Notes under the pieces: generated by a model
Database searches by the model: none
What the model saw: only the letters and a program-made list of their open reading frames with translations
Told to the model about the DNA's origin: nothing
In this document: one piece after another, positions 8,408-16,861 of the stretch
Layout of the letters: every line of letters starts with the position of its first letter
Position numbering within the stretch: position 1 is the first letter of the stretch
Program-made: the position numbers and the translations under genes
Origin: Lactobacillus ultunensis DSM 16047
Lineage (GTDB): Bacteria; Bacillota; Bacilli; Lactobacillales; Lactobacillaceae
Direction: 5' to 3'
DNA: 44,266 bases
Assembly (NCBI RefSeq): GCF_001436305.1
Contig: NZ_AZFO01000016.1
Span: 1-44,266 of the forward strand

Positions 8408-8881
8408 TTGGATTTCTACGGGAATATTTTTACCGATATATTTTTGCAGAGCTGGAAGCACTTCGGTGACCTGAATGCGGAAACGCATCATGTAGGCACG
8501 ATTATTATTAGTTCTAAAAAGTGCCATGACCAGCGGCTTCTTTTGACTAGGGACATTAATTAAAGTGATATTGGCAATTTCATCATACTTAACAGTACGC
8601 TTGAAATAGCCAGAAACCACCATTCTTTTAGCGCTAAAGCCAGAGAAGCCATCCACAATACTAATTAATAAGAATAAGGCTAGAAAGACATTGAGACCTG
8701 GATCGCCCTTTTCGATATAGTTCCAGGTAAAACCTAACCAAATAAAAATAATTGCCCATATAATTGAGGAGATGCGATAACGTCCGTGAAATTCAACTTT
8801 AGCCTGCCAATACCAACTGTAACAAGCATAAGCAAGCATGATAATATTAACTACGATGTAAAAATAGGACATATAAGTCAT
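8402..8881 (-). CDS. Membrane protein with possible PH-like soluble domain, unknown
   Basis: A 159-residue protein with three predicted transmembrane segments in the first half (about 5-22, 38-55, 64-80) and a soluble basic C-terminal half. The latter (KRMVVSGYFKRTVKYDEIANITL and on) has the strand pattern often seen in small PH-like domains of bacterial membrane proteins. I do not recognise a named family. ATG with a GAGGAG ribosome binding site; TATAAT on the minus strand at 8915-8920 is a likely -10. It is divergent from the sirtuin gene and its stop codon overlaps the end of cls on the opposite strand. Confidence 0.78.
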   Translation of the reverse strand: MTYMSYFYIVVNIIMLAYACYSWYWQAKVEFHGRYRISSIIWAIIFIWLGFTWNYIEKGDPGLNVFLALFLLISIVDGFSGFSAKRMVVSGYFKRTVKYDEIANITLINVPSQKKPLVMALFRTNNNRAYMMRFRIQVTEVLPALQKYIGKNIPVEIQS

Positions 8882-8970
8882 AAAAAATTCTCCTCAACAG
8901 CTTCATTTTTTTCTATTATAACAAAGGCATGATTTATAATTAAATTAATGAATTCTAAAGGAAGCATTTT

Positions 8971-9675
8971 ATGGAACAAAGTGATTTGACTGAATTACAA
9001 CAAGATATCAATAATGCAAAGCATATCGTTTTCTTAACCGGTGCTGGTGTCTCAACTCATTCAGGCATTCCCGACTATCGGTCAAAGAATGGTATTTATA
9101 ATGGCGTGCAGGAAAGTCCAGAGACAATTTTGAGTCCCGATACGCTCTATAATCGACCTCAATTTTTCTATCATTTTGTGATGAACAACATGTACTTTCC
9201 AAATGCTCGTCCTAATTTAATTCATAAAAAGATTGCTGAAATTTGTAACCGTAAGGGTGATCTAATCACACAAAATATTGATCGCCTAGATACTAAAGCC
9301 GGGAATCAACATGTAACAGAATTCCACGGAAATTTGTACAAAATTTATTGTACTAAGTGTCATCACCCCGTTTCTTATAAAGAATATGCAACCAGTTATC
9401 TACACAAAAACTGTGGCGGTATTATTCGACCTGGTATTGTGCTTTATAATGAATCCATCAATCCAGAGACTTTAAATAATTCTATTGAGATCATGCAAAA
9501 ATCTGATTTAATTATTATTAGTGGCACAAGCTTTGTAGTTTATCCGTTCGCACAACTCCTAGCTTACCGCCAAGAAAACGCCAAGATTTATTCAATTAAT
9601 AAAACAGAAATACCTGCTCCTGGCGTTAAGCAAATTATTAGTGATGCATTAGATGTATTTAAGGAATTGAATTAG
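8971..9675 (+). CDS. Sirtuin-type NAD-dependent protein deacylase
   Basis: A SIR2-family enzyme (234 aa) that removes acyl groups from lysines using NAD. Visible motifs: GAGVSTHSGIPDYRS (24-38) for NAD binding, TQNIDRLDTKAG (100-111), the catalytic EFHGN (His119), and GTSFVVYP late in the protein. The small zinc module is unusual: Cys127 and Cys130 are followed by His145 and Cys148, so the normal four-Cys set is C2HC. The ATG follows AAAGGAAGC. A TATAAT box at 8935-8940 is shared space with the divergent gene's promoter. Single gene; targets are unknown. Confidence 0.93.
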   Translation: MEQSDLTELQQDINNAKHIVFLTGAGVSTHSGIPDYRSKNGIYNGVQESPETILSPDTLYNRPQFFYHFVMNNMYFPNARPNLIHKKIAEICNRKGDLITQNIDRLDTKAGNQHVTEFHGNLYKIYCTKCHHPVSYKEYATSYLHKNCGGIIRPGIVLYNESINPETLNNSIEIMQKSDLIIISGTSFVVYPFAQLLAYRQENAKIYSINKTEIPAPGVKQIISDALDVFKELN

Positions 9676-9738
9676 AATACACGGTTTGTTATTCTTAGAC
9701 TATTAGTTTTTTTAACATTTATAGGTGGTGAAAAAAAC

Positions 9739-10257
9739 ATGGCAGAGGTTTTTTATTATGATTATGTTACGATTGCACCGTGGACATACTTTTTAACGGC
9801 GTCAGAATTCGGTTTAACATATGTAGGGCTTAAAGGAGATGAAACTGTTTCACCTATTTTCAGTTTCTATCCTCACCGAATGCTCGTACGTGATCCTAAG
9901 AAATTGGCACCATACACTAAACAATTAAAAGAATATTTTGCTGGAACAAGAAAAAAATTTGATGTTCCAATAGATATCTCCGAGTTTGGCACTGATTTTC
10001 AAAGAAAAGTTTTACAAGCAGTACAACGTATTCCTTACGGAATGACTATCAGTTATGGGGATGTAGCAACAAGTTTGCCTGATGCGACTTCTTCTCGTTC
10101 AGTAGCACACGCTGTTGCCTTAAACCCAGTATTGATTTTTATTCCTGATCATCGAGTTATTTTATCTAACAATAAGGTAGGAACTTACCGATTAGGACAA
10201 AAAGAAAAGATTAGATTAATAGAATTAGAAAAGAGTCATTTGCATGACAATTCTTAA
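9739..10257 (+). CDS. Alkyltransferase-like (MGMT/Ogt fold) protein with Asp for the active Cys
   Basis: A 172-residue member of the O6-alkylguanine-DNA alkyltransferase family. The helix-turn-helix region (FQRKVLQAVQRIPYGMTISYGDVA, about 94-117) and the arginine-finger segment (SRSVAHAVALNP, about 120-131) are well conserved. The active-site loop reads P-D-H-R-V-I: residue 137 is Asp instead of the alkyl-accepting Cys. It therefore cannot be a normal methyltransferase, and may instead be like ATL proteins, which bind alkylated DNA with Trp at this position and recruit other repair. Annotating it as an active methyltransferase would be wrong. GTGGTGAAAAAAAC precedes the ATG. It overlaps the next gene by 14 bases. 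Confidence 0.88.
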   Translation: MAEVFYYDYVTIAPWTYFLTASEFGLTYVGLKGDETVSPIFSFYPHRMLVRDPKKLAPYTKQLKEYFAGTRKKFDVPIDISEFGTDFQRKVLQAVQRIPYGMTISYGDVATSLPDATSSRSVAHAVALNPVLIFIPDHRVILSNNKVGTYRLGQKEKIRLIELEKSHLHDNS

Positions 10258-11032
10258 AATGTACGCTCCCTTCTTTGATCTAGGTAATTGGGCACATGTC
10301 TTAACTAGTGGCAAAGATTGGATGATTATCCTAACTTTGATTTTAATGGAATGTCTTCTTTCAGTTGATAATGCCGTAGTTTTAGCAGCTCAGACTCAAG
10401 TTTTGCCTACTAAGTCGGAGAAAGAAAAATCATTATTATATGGTCTTTGGGGCGCATATCTTTTCAGATTCATCGTTATTGGAATTGGTACTTACTTAAT
10501 CAACTTCTGGGAGATTAAGCTAGCTGGAAGTATTTATCTTTTCTACCTGTCCTTTAAGTTCTTCTATGATCAACGTCATCCTAAGCAAGCAGCTGAACAT
10601 GAGAAAGAAAAAGAAGCACGTGAAAGAGCACGTCATAAAGGAAAGAAAAAGAGAAAACATGTCCTTTCACTATTTTGGCGGACTGTTATCTCAATTGAAT
10701 CAATGGATATTGTATTTTCAATCGACTCAGTTTTGGCAGCGTTGGCTATTTCGGACAATCCAGTTGTTGTTTTAATCGGTGGAATGATCGGAATCCTATG
10801 TATGAGAGGGGTTGCCGAGATCATCATCAAGTTAATGGATATTATTCCAGAATTGCAGCCAATGGCTTATGTACTGATTGGAATCATCGCATTGAAATTA
10901 CTGTTGGCATTACCGCCGCTGAAATGGGAAATGCCAAATACGGCATTTGCGATTATTGTTTTCAGTATTTTAATTCTTACGATTCTATTCCACTTTTGGC
11001 GAATCAAGAAGCATGGGCACAAACATATTTAA
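10244..11032 (+). CDS. TerC family integral membrane protein
   Basis: A 262-residue TerC-family protein, a group linked to metal (for example Mn) export and co-secretional metal loading. It has about seven transmembrane helices and the two signature repeats: LMECLLSVDNAVVLAAQ (about 33-49) and SIESMDIVFSIDSVLAALAIS (about 148-168), whose paired Asp residues mark the family. A charged loop rich in Lys, Arg and Glu lies between them (about 108-138). The ATG at 10244 overlaps the end of the alkyltransferase-like gene by 14 bp, so the two are translationally coupled; an ATG at 10259 just past that stop is an alternative start. Ends at a strong terminator. Confidence 0.9.
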   Translation: MTILKMYAPFFDLGNWAHVLTSGKDWMIILTLILMECLLSVDNAVVLAAQTQVLPTKSEKEKSLLYGLWGAYLFRFIVIGIGTYLINFWEIKLAGSIYLFYLSFKFFYDQRHPKQAAEHEKEKEARERARHKGKKKRKHVLSLFWRTVISIESMDIVFSIDSVLAALAISDNPVVVLIGGMIGILCMRGVAEIIIKLMDIIPELQPMAYVLIGIIALKLLLALPPLKWEMPNTAFAIIVFSILILTILFHFWRIKKHGHKHI

Positions 11033-11034
11033 TG

Positions 11035-11070
11035 AAAAATAGAGCACAGTTTTGGCCGTGCTCTATTTTT
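11035..11070 (+). terminator. Terminator after the terC-like gene
   Basis: A 13-bp perfect stem (11035-11047 with 11058-11070) with a 10-base loop, ending in five T. It starts two bases after the stop codon. Confidence 0.93.
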
Positions 11071-11092
11071 GTATGATTTTCTGCTATGTTTA

Positions 11093-11452
11093 CTACAGTT
11101 TTTCTTCTACATATTCTTTCAAGACAACTGCTTGATTGTGTTCTCTATTCTTTGCACCATAAAGGAAAAGTACATCACCTTGTTGCAACTTTTCTCTTAC
11201 TGTTTTAATAAACTCAGGCGTAAAATCATTATCATCTAATTCCTTGATATATTTTTCTTCAAACTTAGGGAATTTTTCATCTTCATGATTAAACCATTTT
11301 CTCAGTTCATTAGTAGGGCCAATCTGCTTGTCCCACTCACCTAAATCTGCCTTAATCTTGCTCATGCCACGAGGCCACATCCGATCGACCAATATTCTAT
11401 AGCCTTCAGGTTGTTCATGATCATAAATTCTGACTAACTTAATTTCTGACAT
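11093..11452 (-). CDS. DUF488 family protein (YeaO-like)
   Basis: A 119-residue soluble protein with the DUF488 hallmarks: IKLVRIYD at the start, the conserved RILVDRMWPRGMSKIKADLGEWDKQIGPT block (about 19-47), the LRKWFNHE segment, and a C-terminal strand DVLFLYGAKNREHNQAVVLKEYV. The family is widespread and has no agreed function. ATG with an AAAAAATGTC context; the ribosome binding site AAGGAGT lies at the end of the upstream glycosylase gene, only three bases away, so the two are co-transcribed and probably coupled. Confidence 0.9.
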   Translation of the reverse strand: MSEIKLVRIYDHEQPEGYRILVDRMWPRGMSKIKADLGEWDKQIGPTNELRKWFNHEDEKFPKFEEKYIKELDDNDFTPEFIKTVREKLQQGDVLFLYGAKNREHNQAVVLKEYVEEKL

Positions 11453-11455
11453 TTT

Positions 11456-12088
11456 TTACTCCTTCCAACCATGATCTTCTCGCATATCTCGCTTTTTCAT
11501 ATCAGAGACAAATGGATTACCTGCAACATAATAACGCAAAGGTTTCTTAGCCCACTCTGGATCTGACTGATTAATTCCCACACGTGGAGCTGCAATAATT
11601 TCCTGGGGAATCTTCTTATGATTATCATCAAGGTCAATTGTAAATGGCGAATCTGATAGAAAATGTAAATCCCAATGACGACTGTGAATACCAAAGGCTT
11701 GCATCATTTTTGCTGGACCATTAGTTAACAATACGCCTTGCTTGCCACTACGATTTTTAATCATTGTATCTATTCCCCAGATGGGTTCAATCGCTCTAAC
11801 CAAGACCCCTTGTGGTTCATTTTCTTCCTGGCAAGCAACATCGAAGAAAAAGTATTGTCTCTGAGAATAAATATAAATTGTTCCACCTCTACGGTAAAGT
11901 CCCTCATTCGCTTGACTTCTACGACCTGCATAAGAGTGAGCAGCACGATCTTTTTTGCCCATGTAAGCTTCAGCTTCAACAATATAGCCACCTAATTTTT
12001 CACCATTATTAAAAATTAGAGGGCGACCAATTAAATCTTTAGTTATTTTGTCAGTTGTATTTTGTGTGAAATATGTTGTGTAATCCAT
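11456..12088 (-). CDS. DNA-3-methyladenine glycosylase, AAG/MPG family
   Basis: Excises alkylated or deaminated purines from DNA (base excision repair). The 210-residue protein has the family start TKDLIGRPLIFNNGEKLGGYIVEAEAYMGKKDRAAHS (about 16-53), including the EAEAY stretch with the catalytic Glu and the DxAxHS motif, and later GPAKMMQAFGI (about 124-134). The second signature is divergent: after GTIYIY the usual YGM and Asn become SQRQYFFFD, so the active-site environment may differ. Starts at an ATG with AGAAAAAG upstream. It heads a two-gene unit with the DUF488 gene and is divergent from the lysine-riboswitch operon. Confidence 0.9.
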   Translation of the reverse strand: MDYTTYFTQNTTDKITKDLIGRPLIFNNGEKLGGYIVEAEAYMGKKDRAAHSYAGRRSQANEGLYRRGGTIYIYSQRQYFFFDVACQEENEPQGVLVRAIEPIWGIDTMIKNRSGKQGVLLTNGPAKMMQAFGIHSRHWDLHFLSDSPFTIDLDDNHKKIPQEIIAAPRVGINQSDPEWAKKPLRYYVAGNPFVSDMKKRDMREDHGWKE

Positions 12089-12164
12089 AGCTTTTTCTCC
12101 ATTCGTTACTTATTTTACGACTTATATCAATAAGAGTTCTTGACAATAATCAAGTAATTTCCAT

Positions 12165-12193
12165 TTGACAATAAATTAAATATAGTTTAATCT
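12165..12193 (+). promoter_or_regulatory. Probable promoter of the lysine-riboswitch operon
   Basis: A consensus -35 TTGACA at 12165-12170 is followed by TTTAATCT around 12186-12193 as a -10 candidate (spacing 15-17). It lies about 25-30 bp before the riboswitch. A second TTGACA at 12140-12145 has no good -10 partner. Confidence 0.6.
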
Positions 12194-12218
12194 CTTTATC
12201 AGTTAAATAATTTTCCAA

Positions 12219-12388
12219 TGCAATAGAGGTTGCGACAATCACAAGATATTTTGGAGTCCGCGAAGATGCAGAAGATTATCTCAGGATTGCCGCCGAAATG
12301 GATTCAATATTCGCGTATTAATCTGTTGGGCTATAGAATAATATTCTATAGACTGTCCTGGTTAGTCCCCAGGGAGCGCTATAAGATT
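12219..12388 (+). promoter_or_regulatory. Lysine riboswitch (L-box)
   Basis: The RNA segment carries the conserved L-box blocks in order: AGAGGTTGCGA at 12225-12235, GATATTTTGGAG, GCCGCCGAAATGG, CTGTTGGGC, GACTGTCCTGG and AGGGAGCGCTATAAG. P1 can form between ATAG near 12223-12226 and CTAT near 12379-12382. The same block order is known from the Bacillus subtilis lysC leader. A terminator hairpin follows at 12414. By family behaviour, bound lysine should favour termination, so the transporter downstream is made when lysine is scarce. Confidence 0.93.
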
Positions 12389-12413
12389 TGGTTTAAACAC
12401 TGATGATTATGAC

Positions 12414-12444
12414 CTCGCGATTCTTTGGAATAGCGAGTTTTTTT
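12414..12444 (+). terminator. Riboswitch-controlled terminator
   Basis: Stem CTCGC/GCGAG with inner ATTC/GAAT pairs and one mismatch (12414-12437), followed by seven T. Its place between the L-box and the transporter start makes it the expression platform. Confidence 0.9.
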
Positions 12445-12500
12445 ATTTACGCTTTATTGTATTGGCTTTATGTTAAAACTATTTTTTGGAGGTTTTACAA

Positions 12501-14114
12501 TTGAAGTCAAGATTTAGATGGGTTGCTGCATTGATGGCAATTCTTCTCAGTTTATTTATTGGATTCAGCTTTAACAGTCACGAGACTCACGCTGCTAAAA
12601 AAGATTCCAATACGTTAAAGATTGGTATGGAAGCAAACTATCCACCATATAACTGGACTCAACCTACTAAGTCCAATGGTGCTGTTCCAATCGATGGTTC
12701 TAATTCCTACGCTAATGGTTACGATGTACAGATCGCTAAGATCATCGGCAAGCGTCTTCACAAAAAAGTTATCGTTGAAAAGACACAATGGGATGGACTT
12801 CTACCAGCTTTAACTTCAGGCAAGATTGATCTGATCATCGCTGGTATGTCTCCTACTCCAGAAAGACGCAAGGCAATTAACTTCTCAGCTCCTTACCGTA
12901 AGAGTACTTTTGTTGTTATCACTAACAAGGCAAGCAAGTATTCTAACGCCAAGAAGTTAACTGACTTCAAGGGTGCTAAGTTGACCGCTCAACAAGGTAC
13001 TTTACACTACGATTTAATCAAGCAATTAAAAGGTGCTAAGCGTGAACCCGCTATGCGTGACTTCTCAGCTATGCGTCAAAGTTTAGCTTCTGGTACCATT
13101 GATGGTTACGTTGCTGAAGATATCGAATTTGAAAGTTACCACAATGTTAACCCTAACATCATTGCTGTTAATTTGAACAAGATGGCCGGCTTCCACGTTG
13201 ACCATGACGATTCTGTTACTAGTATCGGTGTTAAGAAAGGCAACACTAAGCTTTTAGACGAAGTTAACGCAACTTTAAGAACTATTTCTAATAAAAAACG
13301 TGATCAATTGATGTCACAAGCCGTTAAGGAACAACCTAAGGCTGGCAATGAAACCAAGAAAGAAAACTGGTTAGTTACTACTTGGAAGCAATATGGTGGC
13401 ATGATCATGTCTGGTATCGGCATGACTTTACTCTTAGCCTTAGTCGGTACTATCGTTGGTTTCTTCATCGGTTTATTAGTTGGTATTGTTCGTACCATCC
13501 CTACCCCAACTACTCGCGGCAAGCGTTGGGCACTTAACTTTGTTAAGTGGTTACTTTCAGTTTACGTTGAAATTTTCCGTGGTACTCCAATGATGGTTCA
13601 GGCAGCTGTAATTTACTATGGTATCGCTCAATTCTGGCACTTAAACCTGAATAGAACTTTAGCCGCTTTAATCATTGTTTCTATCAACACTGGTGCCTAC
13701 CTAGCTGAAGTTATCCGTGGTGGTATTATTTCAACTCCTGAAGGTCAATTTGAAGCTGCTAGTGCTCTTGGTATGACTCATAACCAAAGAATGTGGCACA
13801 TTATTTTGCCTCAAGCTATTAGAAACTGTTTACCATCAATCACCAACGAATTTATCGTAAATATCAAGGATACTTCAGTATTGAGTATTATTTCAGTTTC
13901 TGAATTGTTCTTCGTTGGTACAACAATTGCCAGTCAATCATTTAAGTTCTTCCCAACTTACTTAATGATTTCAGCAATTTACTTGATTTTGACATTCACT
14001 ATTACTAGAATCTTCAACTTCATTGAAAAGAAACTTGAAGGTAATAAGAATTACAACTTGATGGCTAACCAAGTCCAAGTTGGTACTCCAAAAGATGCGG
14101 AGGCTAACAACTAA
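12501..14114 (+). CDS. Amino-acid ABC transporter, fused substrate-binding protein and permease (probably lysine)
   Basis: A 537-residue fusion. Residues 1-31 form a signal peptide/anchor ([16 protein letters not shown]..., ending near ETHAA). Residues about 37-275 are a type 3 extracellular solute-binding domain ([32 protein letters not shown]). Residues about 295-520 are a His/Glu/Gln/Arg-type permease with five helices and the EAA loop [22 protein letters not shown]. The start is TTG at 12501, eight bases after a perfect GGAGG; an upstream TTG overlaps that site and is unlikely. The substrate is inferred as lysine (or another basic amino acid) from the L-box in the leader. The gene overlaps the ATPase gene by one base. 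Confidence 0.93.
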   Translation: MKSRFRWVAALMAILLSLFIGFSFNSHETHAAKKDSNTLKIGMEANYPPYNWTQPTKSNGAVPIDGSNSYANGYDVQIAKIIGKRLHKKVIVEKTQWDGLLPALTSGKIDLIIAGMSPTPERRKAINFSAPYRKSTFVVITNKASKYSNAKKLTDFKGAKLTAQQGTLHYDLIKQLKGAKREPAMRDFSAMRQSLASGTIDGYVAEDIEFESYHNVNPNIIAVNLNKMAGFHVDHDDSVTSIGVKKGNTKLLDEVNATLRTISNKKRDQLMSQAVKEQPKAGNETKKENWLVTTWKQYGGMIMSGIGMTLLLALVGTIVGFFIGLLVGIVRTIPTPTTRGKRWALNFVKWLLSVYVEIFRGTPMMVQAAVIYYGIAQFWHLNLNRTLAALIIVSINTGAYLAEVIRGGIISTPEGQFEAASALGMTHNQRMWHIILPQAIRNCLPSITNEFIVNIKDTSVLSIISVSELFFVGTTIASQSFKFFPTYLMISAIYLILTFTITRIFNFIEKKLEGNKNYNLMANQVQVGTPKDAEANN

Positions 14115-14869
14115 TGACAAAAAGTAACGAAGTAATTTTAAGTTTAAAACACATGCAAAAGTCCTATGGGGCTCACAAAGTATTAAAAGATATTTCTTTT
14201 GATATTAATAAAGGTGAAATCGTAACAATCATCGGTCCTTCTGGCGGTGGTAAGTCTACGACATTGCGTTGTATTAATTTGCTTGAAGAACCTACAGGTG
14301 GCGAAATCGATTTCCACGGCGAAAACATTTTGCACCCCGGCTACAACCGCAACGCCTTTCGCTCAAAGGTCGGCATGGTATTCCAACAATTCGATTTATT
14401 TGAAAACAAAAACGTGTTGGAAAATTGCATGATTGGCCAAGAATTAGTCTTGAAGCGTTCAAAAGATGAAGCACGTAAGATTGCTATGGAGAACCTTAAA
14501 AAAGTTGGTATGGATCCATTTATTAAGGCTAAGCCACAACAATTATCCGGTGGTCAACAACAGCGTGTCGCTATTGCACGTGCTATTTCTATGAATCCGG
14601 AGGTTCTACTCTTTGATGAACCTACTAGTGCCCTTGACCCAGAAATGGTTGGCGAAGTACTAGAGGTTATGCAAAAGTTAGCTACAACTGGTTTGACAAT
14701 GGTCATCGTTACTCACGAAATGGGCTTTGCCAAGAGTATTTCTGATCGTGTATTGTTCATCAGTGATGGAATTATTACTGAACAAGGTTCACCTGATGAA
14801 ATTTTTGATCATCCAAAGAATGAAAAGACACAAAAGTTCTTAAGCAATTTTAGAAAAAATGAATTTTAA
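14114..14869 (+). CDS. Amino-acid ABC transporter ATP-binding protein
   Basis: The 251-residue cytoplasmic ATPase partner of the fused binding protein-permease. It has the Walker [10 protein letters not shown] (about 38-46), the Q-loop [11 protein letters not shown], the signature [14 protein letters not shown] (about 142-155), Walker [13 protein letters not shown] and the switch His in [11 protein letters not shown]. Its length and motifs are those of the GlnQ/HisP group. The ATG overlaps the upstream stop codon (TAATG), so translation is coupled. Controlled with its partner by the lysine riboswitch, and followed by a clear terminator. Confidence 0.96.
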   Translation: MTKSNEVILSLKHMQKSYGAHKVLKDISFDINKGEIVTIIGPSGGGKSTTLRCINLLEEPTGGEIDFHGENILHPGYNRNAFRSKVGMVFQQFDLFENKNVLENCMIGQELVLKRSKDEARKIAMENLKKVGMDPFIKAKPQQLSGGQQQRVAIARAISMNPEVLLFDEPTSALDPEMVGEVLEVMQKLATTGLTMVIVTHEMGFAKSISDRVLFISDGIITEQGSPDEIFDHPKNEKTQKFLSNFRKNEF

Positions 14870-14877
14870 ATTCAAAA

Positions 14878-14911
14878 GGGCGAGAAGTTTAATTACTTCC
14901 CGCCTTTTTTA
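14878..14911 (+). terminator. Terminator of the lysine transporter operon
   Basis: GGCG-A-GAAGT pairs with ACTTC-C-CGCC (14879-14904), followed by six T. Confidence 0.9.
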
Positions 14912-14949
14912 GCGTATAATTAGACAAAATTAATATTGGAGGAGTAAAA

Positions 14950-15876
14950 ATGAATAATCGAGTATATTATTTCATCAAATCCTATGATGAAAATCTGCCC
15001 ATGCCCCCTGCAGAAAGTTTTGTCCAAATTTTAAATGAAACTTATTTGCATCCCTTCGACTGGAAAGCAAGAACCACACGTAAATCTTTCTGGTGGAGTG
15101 TTTTAATTAATCCTATCATCAGCATCTTATGCATCATCTTGAGCTTCTACGCCTTTAATGAAAACATCAATCCTGGTATTAGAGTAATTGATGGTGTTAT
15201 TGCACTTGCCGTTTACATCTGGATTTTTTTAGCTGGACTAGGTCAAACCGTTCGTCGCTTACATGATGTCGGTTATAGTGGCTACTGGTACTGGGCTGCT
15301 TTTACTGGCTATGGCGCAATGTTTTTATTCTACTTAGAATTACAACCATCTGCTCAAAGAAAAGTTAAATGGGGCCAATATCTCTTTAGCAATCAAGATT
15401 ATCCTCAAGGTCATGAAGATAAAGTCCCAGTACCAACTATTGGTCAAATTTTAAAGGAACACTTTTTTGATTGTTTCAAATGGAATGCTAGATCTACCAG
15501 AACCTCTTTCTGGGTCGGAACTGCATTTAGCCAGGTAATAATGAGCATTTCTATTTTGTTCATTTACCTCTTTTCTTTCTTATTTGCCTTCATTCCTAGT
15601 CCGATAGTAAATGAACATATTCCTACGGCTGTAGCCATTGCCTTTCTTTGTTTCTTAATACTTGTATTAATCATTACAATCTGGGCATTTTTAGCCCAAC
15701 TAGGACATACTGTACGCCGGTTACATGACGCTGGCTTCAGCGGTGGTTGGTGGTGGTTAAGCATCATCCCTTACTTAGGAGACTTGCTTTTAGCATTTTT
15801 GTTGTTCCACCCTACGACTAAATCAGATGTCAAATGGGACAAGTACTTATTTGAACCTGAAGACAGAATAAGATAA
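14950..15876 (+). CDS. Membrane protein with two tandem DUF805 domains
   Basis: A 308-residue protein made of two copies of the DUF805 membrane domain. Each copy opens with a short soluble segment and W(K/N)AR(T/S)TR(K/T)SFW (about 37-48 and 177-188), has three or so transmembrane helices, and closes with VRRLHD(V/A)G(Y/F)SG (about 100-110 and 258-268) and a WG/WD-K-YLF end. Most family members have one domain, so this is an internal duplication. The function of DUF805 is not known. ATG with a strong GGAGGAG site; a -10-like TATAAT lies at 14915-14920. Single gene ending in a hairpin. Confidence 0.9.
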   Translation: MNNRVYYFIKSYDENLPMPPAESFVQILNETYLHPFDWKARTTRKSFWWSVLINPIISILCIILSFYAFNENINPGIRVIDGVIALAVYIWIFLAGLGQTVRRLHDVGYSGYWYWAAFTGYGAMFLFYLELQPSAQRKVKWGQYLFSNQDYPQGHEDKVPVPTIGQILKEHFFDCFKWNARSTRTSFWVGTAFSQVIMSISILFIYLFSFLFAFIPSPIVNEHIPTAVAIAFLCFLILVLIITIWAFLAQLGHTVRRLHDAGFSGGWWWLSIIPYLGDLLLAFLLFHPTTKSDVKWDKYLFEPEDRIR

Positions 15877-15882
15877 TTATAC

Positions 15883-15919
15883 AAAACGCTCATTCCTTCA
15901 AAATTGGAATGAGCGTTTT
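15883..15919. terminator. Bidirectional terminator
   Basis: A perfect 14-bp stem (15883-15896 with 15906-15919) with a nine-base loop, AAAA before and TTTT after. It lies between the convergent DUF805 and HNH genes. Confidence 0.92.
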
Positions 15920-15940
15920 ATAATGCATAATATTAATTTT

Positions 15941-16861
15941 TTAAATAATATCTTTATTTTCCTTAATACGCGCTAATTTCCAACCAGTATCAAAATATGT
16001 TTTACGGGTTTCACGCAAATCATCATAATCACTTTGCAAACTATCAATTGCATCTTGCAGTTGCTTATTTTGCTTCCGAATTTCATTCAATTCAGGATCA
16101 TTGATGACACCCTTAAGATGAACCTGAGCAGCTAAGTAACGACGACGATGCTCAAATTCTTCTTTTAAAGTACCTAGCGCATTTTCATATTTAACCAGCT
16201 TTTTGTTAATACCAGAAATTTGATCATTCAGGTGAATAAACAACTCATATGGCATATCAGACTTGATTCGATTGCATTCAGCACAAGCTAGGGTTAAATT
16301 ATCCAAACTATTATTGTGACTAAGCGAAACAGGATCCTTATGATCAACGCTTTGCCCGTGTCTGCCACAATACTGACAGCGATATTTATATTTAGCACGA
16401 ATGCGTTCACGATCAATGAAATCAACTTCATTCAGCTGAAAATTGACCTCTAACCTCAGTTCTTTCAAGTTCTGAGCAAAAGTAACGCCTTGGTTAGGTA
16501 TATAACCTAGCTTGCCATCTTCGCTCTTAATTATTGCTAAATTAAGATCTGCGCGCTTTATTTGTTGTTTAGCAATTTCATTGCCATCATAATCTTGTAA
16601 AAAGGCCTCATACTTTTTACGATCCTTTTTATTTTTAACAATCATATCTGGCTTTACAGTCGCTTCTTTCTCTTTACCTACATAAGTGTAAAGCAGACCC
16701 TTAGCAAAAGTAGCTACCGCTGTATTGGCATAATCTTCCGCATTTAAGCCACGAGTTAAACAAATATCGCAAATACTTGTTAATTTTGGGTTCATTAACC
16801 CAGCCTGTTTAAAATGCAAAGAGTCCATGCGTAAACCACATGAACTGCATAGAAATTTCAC
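15941..16861 (-). CDS. HNH endonuclease-domain protein with zinc ribbons and coiled coil
   Basis: A 306-residue protein. The N-terminus has paired Cys motifs (CSSC at 5-8, CDIC at about 31-34), a likely zinc ribbon. An HNH nuclease core spans about 155-205: YRCQYCGRHGQSVDHKDP, then NSLDNLTLACAECNRIKSD, with the Cys pairs, the DH and the Asn of a typical HNH fold. The last 90 residues (KLVKYENALGTLKEEFEHRRR to the end) are charged and heptad-like, a probable coiled coil. The start is GTG at 16861, directly after the TAG of the HD gene, with AGGGG about nine bases before it inside that gene. Translation is therefore coupled. The target is unknown; repair or defence are both possible. Confidence 0.85.
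   Translation of the reverse strand: MKFLCSSCGLRMDSLHFKQAGLMNPKLTSICDICLTRGLNAEDYANTAVATFAKGLLYTYVGKEKEATVKPDMIVKNKKDRKKYEAFLQDYDGNEIAKQQIKRADLNLAIIKSEDGKLGYIPNQGVTFAQNLKELRLEVNFQLNEVDFIDRERIRAKYKYRCQYCGRHGQSVDHKDPVSLSHNNSLDNLTLACAECNRIKSDMPYELFIHLNDQISGINKKLVKYENALGTLKEEFEHRRRYLAAQVHLKGVINDPELNEIRKQNKQLQDAIDSLQSDYDDLRETRKTYFDTGWKLARIKENKDII

Noticed and set aside
11738-11995. ORFs on the plus strand opposite the glycosylase gene
   Set aside because: They are antisense shadows of a well-supported gene, with no ribosome binding site and no family resemblance.
12486-12500. TTG at 12486 as the transporter start
   Set aside because: It overlaps the GGAGG ribosome binding site; TTG at 12501 is correctly spaced and gives a proper signal peptide.
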